Shown here piece after piece: positions 8,434 to 16,607 of a stretch of DNA of 64,000 nt. A program made the position numbers and the translations under genes. The notes under the pieces are model-generated. The model had not been told where the DNA came from and made no database searches. It saw nothing but the letters and a program-made list of their open reading frames with translations. How positions within the stretch are numbered: the first letter of the stretch is position 1; every line of letters starts with the position of its first letter. This stretch comes from Photobacterium sp. SKA34 (GTDB lineage: Bacteria; Pseudomonadota; Gammaproteobacteria; Enterobacterales; Vibrionaceae), in the NCBI RefSeq assembly GCF_000153325.1, contig NZ_CH724141.1:318982-382981 (forward strand), in the 5' to 3' direction.

Positions 8434-8661
8434 ACACTCGATTTAATAACTTATGTGTGATTAAACAATTAAGATCACTACTTCTCACTCCGGTAACCAT
8501 ACTTAAACTACCACAAAGGCTTTTCAGCAGAGAAAGAAAGAAAACCTAATTCGTTATTTATAACCCGTGAGATCAATCGCATTTCTGCGTATCTGTCATA
8601 AACATAAAACCTTGATTGCATATCATTAAAGAGCATTTATCAATTAAAAGGAGACTGGATA

Positions 8662-8997
8662 ATGTCTTGTTTACACACTCATTCACACGAATCTCATACC
8701 CATGGTCCTGATTGTGGTCATACTGCAATACGCCATAATGGTCATGTCGATTATTTAGTTGATGGTAAATTACACCACCCGCATGGCGATCATTGTGATG
8801 AACATGTCATCGAGTTTGACGATGCTCATCCTAATGAATGTAACCATAACCATGCATGTGGCGATCATGTTCACGGCCCTGATTGTGGTCATGAGGCTAT
8901 CCAACATGGTGATCATATTGATTATATTGTTAATGGTAGGCTACACCATCAACACGGCGATCACTGTGATGATCACGGCCCTGTTGAATTAGTATAA
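8662..8997 (+). CDS. Histidine-rich duplicated metal-binding protein
   Basis: 111 residues with about 26 His and 7 Cys. It consists of two copies of one unit: residues 12-48 and 69-105 share HGPDCGHxAIxHxxHxDY and GxLHHxHGDHCD. No signal peptide or membrane segment, so it is probably a cytoplasmic metal buffer or chaperone for Zn, Co or Ni. The ribosome site AAAAGGAG is strong. The next locus, transcribed toward it, encodes the DmeF-type metal exporter with its own His-rich loop, which supports a joint role in metal handling. Related single-unit proteins occur beside CDF transporters in other proteobacteria. Metal specificity is not readable from sequence. Confidence 0.75.
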   Translation: MSCLHTHSHESHTHGPDCGHTAIRHNGHVDYLVDGKLHHPHGDHCDEHVIEFDDAHPNECNHNHACGDHVHGPDCGHEAIQHGDHIDYIVNGRLHHQHGDHCDDHGPVELV

Positions 8998-9019
8998 GGT
9001 TCGATATTTTAGGCTAGAA

Positions 9020-9053
9020 AGTTGCCAACAATATCTGATACAGGTTGGCAACT
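9020..9053 (+). terminator. Hairpin terminator after the His-rich gene
   Basis: 10-bp perfect stem AGTTGCCAAC/GTTGGCAACT with a 14-base loop followed by GTTTC. The U tail is short, so termination may be partial. It lies between convergent genes. Confidence 0.6.
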
Positions 9054-9116
9054 GTTTCAAGATTGCACGATGAATAAACTACTGTTGTGAAACAATACGT
9101 TGATTTTAAAATACGT

Positions 9117-9533
9117 TTAAAACTCTTTATTCATCTTTTCAATACACGAAATCAATATCTCTTCATGCTCAGGCTCTATGTGCATAGTTAAATCATTCAC
9201 TAAATCAAGGTGCAATTGATTGTGCTTAACATGAATGGCTTGCCCTGCTTCTGTCAAAGTCACCACAATCGCGCGGCGATCAGTTGGGTGAGCACAACGT
9301 TCAATCAAGTTTGCTTTCACTAATTTCTCAATTTGAACAGTTAACGTACCCGTTGTGATCCCCAATTTATCGGCAAGCTCTTTCATTCTAAGAGGGCCTT
9401 GAACGCCTAAAACTTCAATCGTATGAACTTGCGCCAAGGTGTAACCTGTTTCTTTAACAACAGATTGCTCCCATGATGACATTTTGTCATAAAATTCAGT
9501 CAGTAATTGGTTTAGGCGTTCTATGTTTTTCAT
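9117..9533 (-). CDS. MarR-family transcriptional regulator
   Basis: 138 residues. Winged helix in the middle: GPLRMKELADKLGITTGTLTVQIEKL is helix-turn-helix (quoted span covers two helices), then the wing IERCAHPTDRRAIVVTLTEAG with the canonical D-x-R. N- and C-terminal helices form the dimer interface. It follows dmeF on the same strand with an 8-base gap, so it is the second gene of that operon. The inferred role is metal-responsive autorepression of dmeF-marR through the palindromes at 10493-10539. DmeF is more often controlled by an RcnR/CsoR-type DmeR, so the MarR partner is unusual. Confidence 0.85.
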   Translation of the reverse strand: MKNIERLNQLLTEFYDKMSSWEQSVVKETGYTLAQVHTIEVLGVQGPLRMKELADKLGITTGTLTVQIEKLVKANLIERCAHPTDRRAIVVTLTEAGQAIHVKHNQLHLDLVNDLTMHIEPEHEEILISCIEKMNKEF

Positions 9534-9541
9534 GATTATTA

Positions 9542-10477
9542 TTAGTGTACTTCGAGAGTAAGATGACTAATCTTATCAAATTTTGACAAAATTTGTTTAT
9601 AATCATCAATGATGAAGTCTCTAGTTGATTGCAGTGTTATCGCTGCAGAGTAGTGATTACCACTAATTTTCCAGATATGTAAATCCATAACCTTGGCATA
9701 AGGTGACAACGCATCATGGATAGATTTTCTATAGTCTGAATCAATGTTCTCATCTAACAAGATCGGGGTTGTTTGCTTCATTAAGTTCATTGTCCATTTA
9801 ATGATCACACACCCACCAACAATGCCCATAACTGCATCCATCCAATCCCAGCCATAATATTTCCCGAACAATAGCGCAACAATGGCAAGTAATGAGGTCA
9901 AGGTATCAGCAAGCACGTGTAGATAAGCGGCTCTTAAATTGTGGTCGTGATGATGATGCCCATGGCTGTGATCATGATGATCGTGTGCATGACTATGATT
10001 GTGGTCGTGATCGTGGCTATGACCGTGAGAATGACCATGCCCATTAAGTAAAAATATGCTGGCTAAATTTACGGTTAAGCCAATACACGCAACCACTATC
10101 GCTTCATTAAATTGAATAGCGTGTGGGTTAAATAAACGATGAATGGATTCCGCAATCATTAATACTGCAACAATGCCTAATACAATCGCACTGGTATATC
10201 CGCCCAGCACGCTAACCTTACCTGTACCAAAGGAAAAACGGTCATTATTACTGTGTTTTCTTGCGTAACGGTAAGCAAATAGCGTGATACAAAATGCGGC
10301 AGCATGGGTACCCATATGCCACCCATCCGCTAATAGGGCCATAGAGCCATAAACTGTCCCCGCTATAATTTCGATAAGCATGGTTGTCAGCGTCAGTAAG
10401 AGCACATAAAACGTCCCTTTTTCTCCCTGCTGATCATGAGATGAAAAATCATGACCGTGTTGTAGTTCCAACTTCAT
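9542..10477 (-). CDS. dmeF: CDF-family Co/Ni/Zn exporter DmeF
   Basis: 311 residues from the ATG at 10477; an upstream in-frame TTG (10504) lies inside the putative operator and is less likely. Cation diffusion facilitator with six membrane helices. Metal-site motifs LLADGWHMGTHA in TM2 and HVLADTLTSLLA in TM5 are the H/D-x-x-x-D pairs; the WHMGTHA version is typical of DmeF. Between TM4 and TM5 is a cytoplasmic loop with over 20 His (HGHSHGHSHDHDHNHSHAHD and onward). The C-terminal cytoplasmic domain ends with MDLHIWKISGNHYSA and HLTLEVH, usual for the family. It exports divalent metal in exchange for protons at the inner membrane. Confidence 0.88.
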   Translation of the reverse strand: MKLELQHGHDFSSHDQQGEKGTFYVLLLTLTTMLIEIIAGTVYGSMALLADGWHMGTHAAAFCITLFAYRYARKHSNNDRFSFGTGKVSVLGGYTSAIVLGIVAVLMIAESIHRLFNPHAIQFNEAIVVACIGLTVNLASIFLLNGHGHSHGHSHDHDHNHSHAHDHHDHSHGHHHHDHNLRAAYLHVLADTLTSLLAIVALLFGKYYGWDWMDAVMGIVGGCVIIKWTMNLMKQTTPILLDENIDSDYRKSIHDALSPYAKVMDLHIWKISGNHYSAAITLQSTRDFIIDDYKQILSKFDKISHLTLEVH

Positions 10478-10492
10478 AAATCGCCCATTTAG

Positions 10493-10539
10493 TTTGATAG
10501 TCAAATTATTTGAATATTAATCTAGTTTGATCATCAAAC
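10493..10539. promoter_or_regulatory. Palindromic operator pair upstream of dmeF-marR
   Basis: A perfect interrupted palindrome GTTTGATCATCAAAC (arms GTTTGAT/ATCAAAC) at 10525-10539 and a second, imperfect copy TTTGATAGTCAAA at 10493-10505. Both sit just upstream of the dmeF start. The 32-bp spacing between centres is three helical turns, which would place two dimers on one face. MarR proteins bind such palindromes; binding by the operon's own MarR is inferred. Confidence 0.6.
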
Positions 10540-10574
10540 AATGTCAATGGCGGTTCCAATAAAACTCAGGCATA

Positions 10575-10606
10575 AAAAAACGTGCCGTTACTATCACGGC
10601 ACGTTT
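10575..10606 (-). terminator. Terminator of the Ivy-like gene
   Basis: 11-bp stem AAACGTGCCGT/ACGGCACGTTT with a 7-base loop; the leftward transcript reads into a run of seven U. It lies 30 bases after the stop of the leftward lipoprotein gene. Confidence 0.9.
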
Positions 10607-10635
10607 CTTGTATTTATAACAATAATTGCTTAGGT

Positions 10636-11094
10636 TTATTTCCAATTAGGATTTTGTAGCAACGCTTGTTGCAGTAACCCTTTCATATTGTCATCAGGGT
10701 TACCAATAAATTGGTAATTCGCGTATTCACTGGGTTTGGTAATAGCACCATTGGTATCTTTAACGTGCACTACCATCGAATATTCTTTGTTATCTTTACC
10801 CGTTAACCTGATCATAAAATCACCCGCACAATTATGCGGTTTACAATAAGAAACGGCTTTGTAAGTTTCATCACCATCAACAATATTATCTAGTGGCGCT
10901 GTCACTTTATTTTCTGATACCCACTTAGGGATTTTTTGTATTTCAGGCGCTACAGACTGGGTTTGCTCAACAACAACGGTTTCAGTTTCCGCGACGTTTT
11001 GCGTTTGATCGTTTGGCGATTGCTCTTTAGGTGCTTTGTCATTACAACCTGCAAGTAACAAAACAGTTGATGTTGCTAATAATAGCTTTTTCAT
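10636..11094 (-). CDS. ivy: Ivy-family lysozyme inhibitor, lipoprotein form
   Basis: 152 residues from the ATG at 11094, which has AGGA eight bases upstream (an ATG three codons earlier at 11103 is too close to it). The signal peptide ends in lipobox LLAGC, so the protein is lipid-anchored in the envelope. A Gln/Glu/Thr-rich linker (about 20-50) precedes an Ivy domain with the signature loop YCKPHNC, equivalent to CKPHDC of E. coli Ivy, which plugs the active site of c-type lysozyme; the two Cys close the loop. E. coli Ivy is soluble periplasmic, so the lipobox is a variation. A single-gene unit. Role: protection of peptidoglycan from host or environmental lysozymes, or control of endogenous lytic enzymes. 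Confidence 0.75.
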   Translation of the reverse strand: MKKLLLATSTVLLLAGCNDKAPKEQSPNDQTQNVAETETVVVEQTQSVAPEIQKIPKWVSENKVTAPLDNIVDGDETYKAVSYCKPHNCAGDFMIRLTGKDNKEYSMVVHVKDTNGAITKPSEYANYQFIGNPDDNMKGLLQQALLQNPNWK

Positions 11095-11360
11095 TTTATT
11101 CATTCCTAAATTTGCGCACCGCTCAAATCACTTTACGCCTGCGGCACGAATACTTATTACAAAATAATGCTTTTCTGGCTCTAACACTATCGAATATAAG
11201 AGCAAAAAGTATCTATAATTTGGCAAACATTATTACAGAAGTGAAATACTGAGGTTCCAATTACATATGTGTGTATTTTTCACTCAATCACTTGAATTAA
11301 CATACCTTCTTTACCGTAATTAAGTTAAGGTATAAGCAATTAAATAAAAGAAGCGAACAT

Positions 11361-11882
11361 ATGCAGGTTACTACAGAAAAACTAATTACTTTAAAAAACG
11401 CTTGGATGGCAAGCCATATTACCGATGCTGAGTTTCCAACACCGCTAAGTGAAAAGGGATTAGAACTGTATCAACTGTCTCAAACAGCTTTAACTACGCA
11501 TTCCATTGACTCTTCTTTATCAGCACTCGATGCTTCTTTATCTTTCTACCCTGTTGATTGCCACCCTCTTACTATTCGTTATTCTTTAGTTCGTGCATCC
11601 CAATGGGAAAATGAACAAGAAAAAGAAGCGGTTATTGAGTATTTAACTCAAATTATGTTTGAGCCGAATGCAGAAGCGACACTTTATGTCGGCTTTTTCA
11701 AAGGTAAACCCGCCGCTTGTGGCATGATTTATACTCATGCAGAAGATGTTGAGAAATATAGCCTTGTTTCCGATGTGTATGCATTACCGTTACCAAACCA
11801 GCAGCAATTAATAACGGATATGGAAAATTACCTTATCCATTCTGCGCAACAATTCTCGCAAGCTGTCGTGATCCAAAAGTAA
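11361..11882 (+). CDS. Conserved hypothetical protein, possible GNAT-like fold
   Basis: 173 residues, soluble. The N-terminal half is helical without known motif. The C-terminal half (about 110-150: ATLYVGFFKGKPAACGMIYT, then SDVYALP) resembles the central strands of GNAT acetyltransferases, where a G-x-P-A-A-x-G-x strand precedes a V-x-P-x-x-R acetyl-CoA loop, but that loop (YALPLPNQQQL) lacks the R/Q-x-x-G-x-G/A signature. I therefore do not assign an activity. Monocistronic with a following hairpin. Confidence 0.6.
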   Translation: MQVTTEKLITLKNAWMASHITDAEFPTPLSEKGLELYQLSQTALTTHSIDSSLSALDASLSFYPVDCHPLTIRYSLVRASQWENEQEKEAVIEYLTQIMFEPNAEATLYVGFFKGKPAACGMIYTHAEDVEKYSLVSDVYALPLPNQQQLITDMENYLIHSAQQFSQAVVIQK

Positions 11883-11888
11883 AAATAG

Positions 11889-11915
11889 TCACGAAGCTAA
11901 TAATTAGCTTCGTGA
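11889..11915 (+). terminator. Strong hairpin after 11882
   Basis: A 12-bp perfect stem TCACGAAGCTAA/TTAGCTTCGTGA with a 3-base loop, seven bases past the stop codon. The U tail is poor (TTTAGCCCTTTC), so it may act partly by stabilising the 3' end. Confidence 0.65.
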
Positions 11916-12043
11916 TTTAGCCCTTTCTTCAGCAATTAACCTGTTGTTTTTGACGAACCTTCAATCTCTGCCATACTAAGTTACGGAGTTAATTGAATTA
12001 ATTTCCTTACAAAGTATGTGTATTGATAAGATCGGAGAAAATT

Positions 12044-12580
12044 ATGAAAGGGATTATTTTTACAGAATTTATCGATATAGTTGAAAATACTTTCGACCTT
12101 CAAGTATGCCAATCAATGCTAGATATGGCTGACGATCCAGGTGTTTATACCTCTGTCGGTAGCTATGAGCACCAACGATTAGTCAATCTGATTATTTGTT
12201 TGCATAAGGTAACTGGTGTTTCCCCCGAAAGCCTTCAGCAAACTTTCGGTCGCGCTGTTTTCCCGCGTTTACTTACTTTATTACCTGACCATCATTTTTC
12301 CGATTCCAACACCTTTGATTTTATTCGCAGTGTGGAGTTATACATCCACCAAGAAGTAAAAAAGCTTTATCCTGATACAACGCCCCCTCGCTTTGAATTT
12401 TCCAATCAAACAGAAACAACTCTGACTATGGATTATCATTCAGCTCGATGCATGGGTTATGTTTGTTTGGGGTTATTGGAGGGATGTGCCGATCATTTTG
12501 AGCAACATATTGATATCGCACTTGAACCAACAACAAGCAAAAAATGTGTCCGCTTTCATTTGTCATTGAGTGATAATTAA
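12044..12580 (+). CDS. H-NOX (HNOB) heme-based nitric oxide sensor
   Basis: 178 residues from the ATG at 12044, chosen for CGGAGA eight bases upstream and because MKGIIFTEF is the standard H-NOX start. Conserved landmarks: TSVGSYEHQRLVNLI, the proximal heme ligand His102 in ELYIHQEVKKLYPD, Pro115 in TTPPRFEF, and the Y-x-S-x-R heme-propionate motif (Tyr131, Ser133, Arg135). A distal Tyr for O2 binding is not evident, consistent with an NO-selective facultative-anaerobe H-NOX. It overlaps the downstream kinase gene by one base (TAATG). In Shewanella and Vibrio, NO-bound H-NOX inhibits the partner kinase and thereby controls c-di-GMP or quorum-sensing output. Confidence 0.92.
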   Translation: MKGIIFTEFIDIVENTFDLQVCQSMLDMADDPGVYTSVGSYEHQRLVNLIICLHKVTGVSPESLQQTFGRAVFPRLLTLLPDHHFSDSNTFDFIRSVELYIHQEVKKLYPDTTPPRFEFSNQTETTLTMDYHSARCMGYVCLGLLEGCADHFEQHIDIALEPTTSKKCVRFHLSLSDN

Positions 12581-14310
12581 TGATCGATCCTGAAAAACAT
12601 ATTGCTTTATTAAAACTAAAACTCAATCGCGAACATGCATCAAGATTAGCCGCTGAAAAGTTATTAGAAGCGAAAAGTCATGAGCTTTATAATGCAAATC
12701 AATTACTTAATGATTCTTACGAAAAGTTACAAATGCAGGCGAAATTTGATTCTGAGCTTTTAACCTATCAGAACAAAATGGAAAACTTGTTACTTCGCTA
12801 CGCGCGATTATTTTTAAAGCACAGTGCGACACGGGAAAGTATTCAACAATTATTAGACAGCCTCGTTGATGGTATTTACATATCAGGCTGTCATATCAGC
12901 ATTTATCCTGCCGATAATATTAATATATCAGGCAGCTACTCCAGCGGCCGTTTACAACAATGGATTCCTCCAGCAGATCTAGACTCGACCAACTCATTAT
13001 GGGATATAGGCGAACATACCCTTTGGATAAATATTATTAATAACAGGGGGAAAATAGGTGTTTTGGCAGTCAGGATAGCCTGCAAGGATGACCGTCTCCC
13101 TGCTATTCAAAAACATATGGCGCTATTTTGTGAATTGTTTCGTTCTGCAATTGGCAGGCAAATAACATTTAACCAAGCTATAGATGCCAAAAAACGCGCA
13201 GAAGATTCAGAACAATCCACCCGTGATTTTCTTGCTATGATCAATCATGAATTACGGACACCGCTTAATGGCTTACTTGGCTCTGCGGAATTACTGCAAG
13301 ATACACCGCTTGATAACGACCAACAAAAACTCTTAACTACACTTAATCACTCGGGTGAATTACTACGAGCGATCATTAATGACTTACTCGATTACAGCAA
13401 GATAAATGCAGGCATGTTGGAGCTCATTGAAAAACCATTTGATTGCCATTTATTAGCGGTAAAACTGGAAGATATTTTTACCCATCGTTCCCACGAAAAA
13501 AGATTAGATTTTAATATTTACTACTCCCACGACTTACCCAAAGTATTCATTGGTGATGAAGATAGAATTAAGCAAATTTTTGTTAATTTGATCTCTAACG
13601 CGATTAAATTCACCCCAGCAGGATTTGTTCACGCTAAGCTCTGGTGGCACAACAAGCAGCTACAATTTACGGTAAAAGACAGTGGTTGTGGTATTGATCA
13701 CTCTGACCAACACAAATTATTCAAACCTTTTAGCCAAGTGGATATTACCAGTAAACGAAGCCACGAAGGCACAGGGCTTGGCTTGGTGATCTGTAAACAA
13801 CTATGTGAACAAATGGGCGGTTCGATCCGGGTTGAAAGCTCGCTCGGTCGTGGTGCATGCTTTAATGTTTCCTTACCCCTTCCTATTAGTGATCATACCC
13901 ATTTTAATGCCACAGTGAGACAACCTGATAAAACGCCAATTAAGCATTTAAAAGTCTTAGTAGTTGAAGATTTAAAGACCAATCAAATGATCATTAAGTT
14001 GATGCTAAATAAAGTCCAAATTGAACCGACGATTGTTGATAACGGGCAAAAGGCATTAGATTTATTAAATGTCGAATCATTTGATGTGGTGTTTATGGAT
14101 TGCAGAATGCCGATTATGGATGGCTACACCGCAACGAAAGAGTTACGAAAAAAAGACTATTCCAAACCGATTATTGCCCTAACAGCAGGCACAACGAGCG
14201 CTGAACGTGAAGCCTGTATTCAAGCGGGTATGAATGACATTTTATGCAAACCTTATTTGGCTTCCGAACTTCATGATATTTTAACGATTTGGGGCAGTGC
14301 GATTGAATAA
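12580..14310 (+). CDS. H-NOX-associated hybrid histidine kinase (HahK/HqsK type)
   Basis: 576 residues, no membrane segments. Residues 5-75 are coiled coil; 75-205 a GAF-like sensor region; HisKA with phospho-acceptor His223 in INHELRTPLNG; HATPase_c with N box (VNLISNAIKFT, near 335-345), G1 (DSGCGI, 367-372) and G2 (GTGLGL, 397-402); then a receiver domain from about 457, acidic pair Glu463/Asp464, phospho-Asp507 in VVFMDCRMP and Lys in CKPY. Translationally coupled to the H-NOX gene, so almost certainly its partner. No HPt or response-regulator gene follows, so phosphate must pass to proteins encoded elsewhere (LuxU, or an HnoB/HnoD-like circuit). Confidence 0.9.
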   Translation: MIDPEKHIALLKLKLNREHASRLAAEKLLEAKSHELYNANQLLNDSYEKLQMQAKFDSELLTYQNKMENLLLRYARLFLKHSATRESIQQLLDSLVDGIYISGCHISIYPADNINISGSYSSGRLQQWIPPADLDSTNSLWDIGEHTLWINIINNRGKIGVLAVRIACKDDRLPAIQKHMALFCELFRSAIGRQITFNQAIDAKKRAEDSEQSTRDFLAMINHELRTPLNGLLGSAELLQDTPLDNDQQKLLTTLNHSGELLRAIINDLLDYSKINAGMLELIEKPFDCHLLAVKLEDIFTHRSHEKRLDFNIYYSHDLPKVFIGDEDRIKQIFVNLISNAIKFTPAGFVHAKLWWHNKQLQFTVKDSGCGIDHSDQHKLFKPFSQVDITSKRSHEGTGLGLVICKQLCEQMGGSIRVESSLGRGACFNVSLPLPISDHTHFNATVRQPDKTPIKHLKVLVVEDLKTNQMIIKLMLNKVQIEPTIVDNGQKALDLLNVESFDVVFMDCRMPIMDGYTATKELRKKDYSKPIIALTAGTTSAEREACIQAGMNDILCKPYLASELHDILTIWGSAIE

Positions 14311-14346
14311 CAATTACGCCTTAAACAATCAAATGTCTAAAAAGCA

Positions 14347-14371
14347 AAAAAGGCCAACGAAGTGACCTTTT
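14347..14371. terminator. Weak bidirectional hairpin
   Basis: AAAAGGCC/GACCTTTT pairing with one mismatch and a ~10-base loop, between convergent genes ending at 14310 and 14403. Flanked by A and T tracts, so it may end both transcripts. Confidence 0.45.
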
Positions 14372-14402
14372 CTCTTATTTAATCAACGTGCGTTTATATC
14401 CA

Positions 14403-16388
14403 CTAACTCGCTTTTATATCAGCTGTTTTCGACACGTCCACAGGCGTATCCAAGTTCGTTTCACCACTCTTATCTTGATCCTGCACTTCAGGATCTAGCG
14501 TCGGTTTTACTAACACATAATCCATGATCTTACGAGCAAGAGGTGCTGCGTTACGCCCCCATCCACCGTGTTCTAAAATAACGGATACCAATACTTTCGG
14601 ATCATGTAACGGTGCAAATCCAGTAAACAAGGCATGGTCACGTAAATTCTCGGCAACCTCACTAGCATCATAGTTTTCGTTATCTGACATGGTATAAACC
14701 TGACTGGTACCTGTTTTACCTGCCGCTTCATAGCCTAAGTTTTTAAACTCTTTACGTGCCGTACCCTTAGTGGTAACTAAGTGCATGCCTTCTTGCGCAA
14801 TTTGCCAATCTTTTAATGGCACAGGCTCGACCTTTGGAAAGTCTTTAAACTTAACAATATTTTCTTTGTCATCATCGATTATTGCATATAGCAAGTGGGG
14901 ACGATGAACGACACCAGACTCTGCCACAACCGAGGTTGCTTTGGCTATCTGCATCGGCGTTGCTGTCCAGTAGCCCTGTCCAATACCTATAGGGATAGTG
15001 TCACCTTGGTACCAAGGTTGTTTGGTATGTAGGCGCTTCCATTGACGTGTTGGCATATTACCGGATGTTTCTTCTTTAATATCAATACCAGTGGGTTCAC
15101 CGTAACCAAATTTGTTCATCCACATCGATAGTCGATCAATCCCCATATCGTAAGCAACTTGATAGAAGAAGGTATCTACTGATTGCTCAATAGCTTTATA
15201 TACATCAACATTACCGTGCCCCCAACGGACATCATCACGAAATTTACGACTTTTGGAATTAGGAATTCGCCACCAGCCGGGGTTATTACGTACTGTATTG
15301 GGTGTGATCACCCCTGTTGCTAATGCCGCAACCGCAATCTGTGGTTTAACCGTTGAACCCGGTGGGTATACACCCAGTGTGGTTCGGTTTACCAACGGGT
15401 GCGCAGGGCTGTTCAATAATTTGCTGTACTCACTGGAACTAATACCATGCACAAACAAGTTAGGATCATAACTAGGGCTTGATACCATCGCTAATATGCC
15501 ATCGTCCTGCGGGTTTAATACCACAATTGCGCCACGACGAGTTTTAGTCTCCATTTTGCCTGTTTTTGGATCTTTCACATCTTCAGTTAATAGCTTGTTG
15601 GTGAACAACTGTAAGTTAAGATCAATCGTTAACTTAATATCTTTACCTGAAATAGGCGGAACATACTCTAAGGTACGGATAATACGACCACGGTTGTTTA
15701 CTTCTACTTTTTCATAGCCTGATTGGCCATGAAGTAAATCTTCATAGTAGCGTTCAACACCGAGCTTTCCGATCGTGCGTGTGGCTTTATAGTTACTATA
15801 AATACCCTGCTCTTTTAATGATTTAATATCTCGATCATTGATTTTAGCCACATAACCTAACGTATGTGTTAATGCTGAGCCATAAGGGTAATAGCGCTCT
15901 AAATGTGCATCAACATCAACACCAGGGTAATGAAATTCATTAACTGAAAACTCAGCAACTTGCTTTTCCGTCATCTGATCAATTAATGTCACCGGCATAA
16001 ACGGGCGGGTGTGTTTCTTATCCTTCATAAATGAGGCTATTTCATCATCCGTTACACCCAGTAAGGTTTTTAAACTGTCGAGTGTTTCGGTGAGGTGTGC
16101 GACTTTTTCTGGAATAATTTCTAAAGAATAAACAGGTATATTTTCTGCGAGAAGCATACCATTTCGATCGTAAATACGGCCTCGATTAGGTGCAACTGGG
16201 ATAATTTTAATGCGGTTATCATTCGAACGAGCGGTATATTCGCTGTAATCTTGCACTTCTAAATGATACAAATTACCGATTAATACAAACGATAAAATGA
16301 TAATCCCAATAAACCCAGCAATCGCTCGACGCTTAAATAGCGATACTTCAGCTTGGTGATCACGAAATTGATTTCTTTCTTTCTTCAT
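14403..16388 (-). CDS. mrdA: Penicillin-binding protein 2 (peptidoglycan transpeptidase)
   Basis: 661 residues from the ATG at 16388; an in-frame TTG at 16409 is an alternative. One N-terminal membrane anchor (about 22-42), then the class B PBP pedestal (RGRIYDRNGMLLAENIP) and the transpeptidase domain: catalytic Ser in PPGSTVKP (about residue 345), SVD in IEQSVDTFFYQ, and KTG in AAGKTGTSQ. It works with RodA in lateral-wall synthesis in rods. Here it lacks the usual rlmH-mrdA-rodA-rlpA neighbours, so it may be a second PBP2 paralogue beside a housekeeping copy in the main cell-elongation cluster. The C-terminal tail after VLVKP is acidic and poorly conserved. Confidence 0.88.
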   Translation of the reverse strand: MKKERNQFRDHQAEVSLFKRRAIAGFIGIIILSFVLIGNLYHLEVQDYSEYTARSNDNRIKIIPVAPNRGRIYDRNGMLLAENIPVYSLEIIPEKVAHLTETLDSLKTLLGVTDDEIASFMKDKKHTRPFMPVTLIDQMTEKQVAEFSVNEFHYPGVDVDAHLERYYPYGSALTHTLGYVAKINDRDIKSLKEQGIYSNYKATRTIGKLGVERYYEDLLHGQSGYEKVEVNNRGRIIRTLEYVPPISGKDIKLTIDLNLQLFTNKLLTEDVKDPKTGKMETKTRRGAIVVLNPQDDGILAMVSSPSYDPNLFVHGISSSEYSKLLNSPAHPLVNRTTLGVYPPGSTVKPQIAVAALATGVITPNTVRNNPGWWRIPNSKSRKFRDDVRWGHGNVDVYKAIEQSVDTFFYQVAYDMGIDRLSMWMNKFGYGEPTGIDIKEETSGNMPTRQWKRLHTKQPWYQGDTIPIGIGQGYWTATPMQIAKATSVVAESGVVHRPHLLYAIIDDDKENIVKFKDFPKVEPVPLKDWQIAQEGMHLVTTKGTARKEFKNLGYEAAGKTGTSQVYTMSDNENYDASEVAENLRDHALFTGFAPLHDPKVLVSVILEHGGWGRNAAPLARKIMDYVLVKPTLDPEVQDQDKSGETNLDTPVDVSKTADIKAS

Positions 16389-16607
16389 AGAATGCTTATG
16401 AGATCTCAATGGCCATATGTGCCGTCGTTAACAGAGAATTGCGTTATACCCAATCCGTATAATGCGTGATCTCTCGGTAGAATGTAATAACTGGTTGCTT
16501 GTTTGACGATAATTTAACCTCAGTTGTCGCGATATAATGTGTTGGAGGAGTTTACAAGCCCTCAACGACCATTAAAATGACCATCTTCTTTCTTTATAGG
16601 TTATACC

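Noticed and set aside
8759..8992. Met/Ile-rich frame inside the His-rich gene
   Set aside because: It is the +1 shadow of His codons (CAT read as ATx), with low complexity and no ribosome site.
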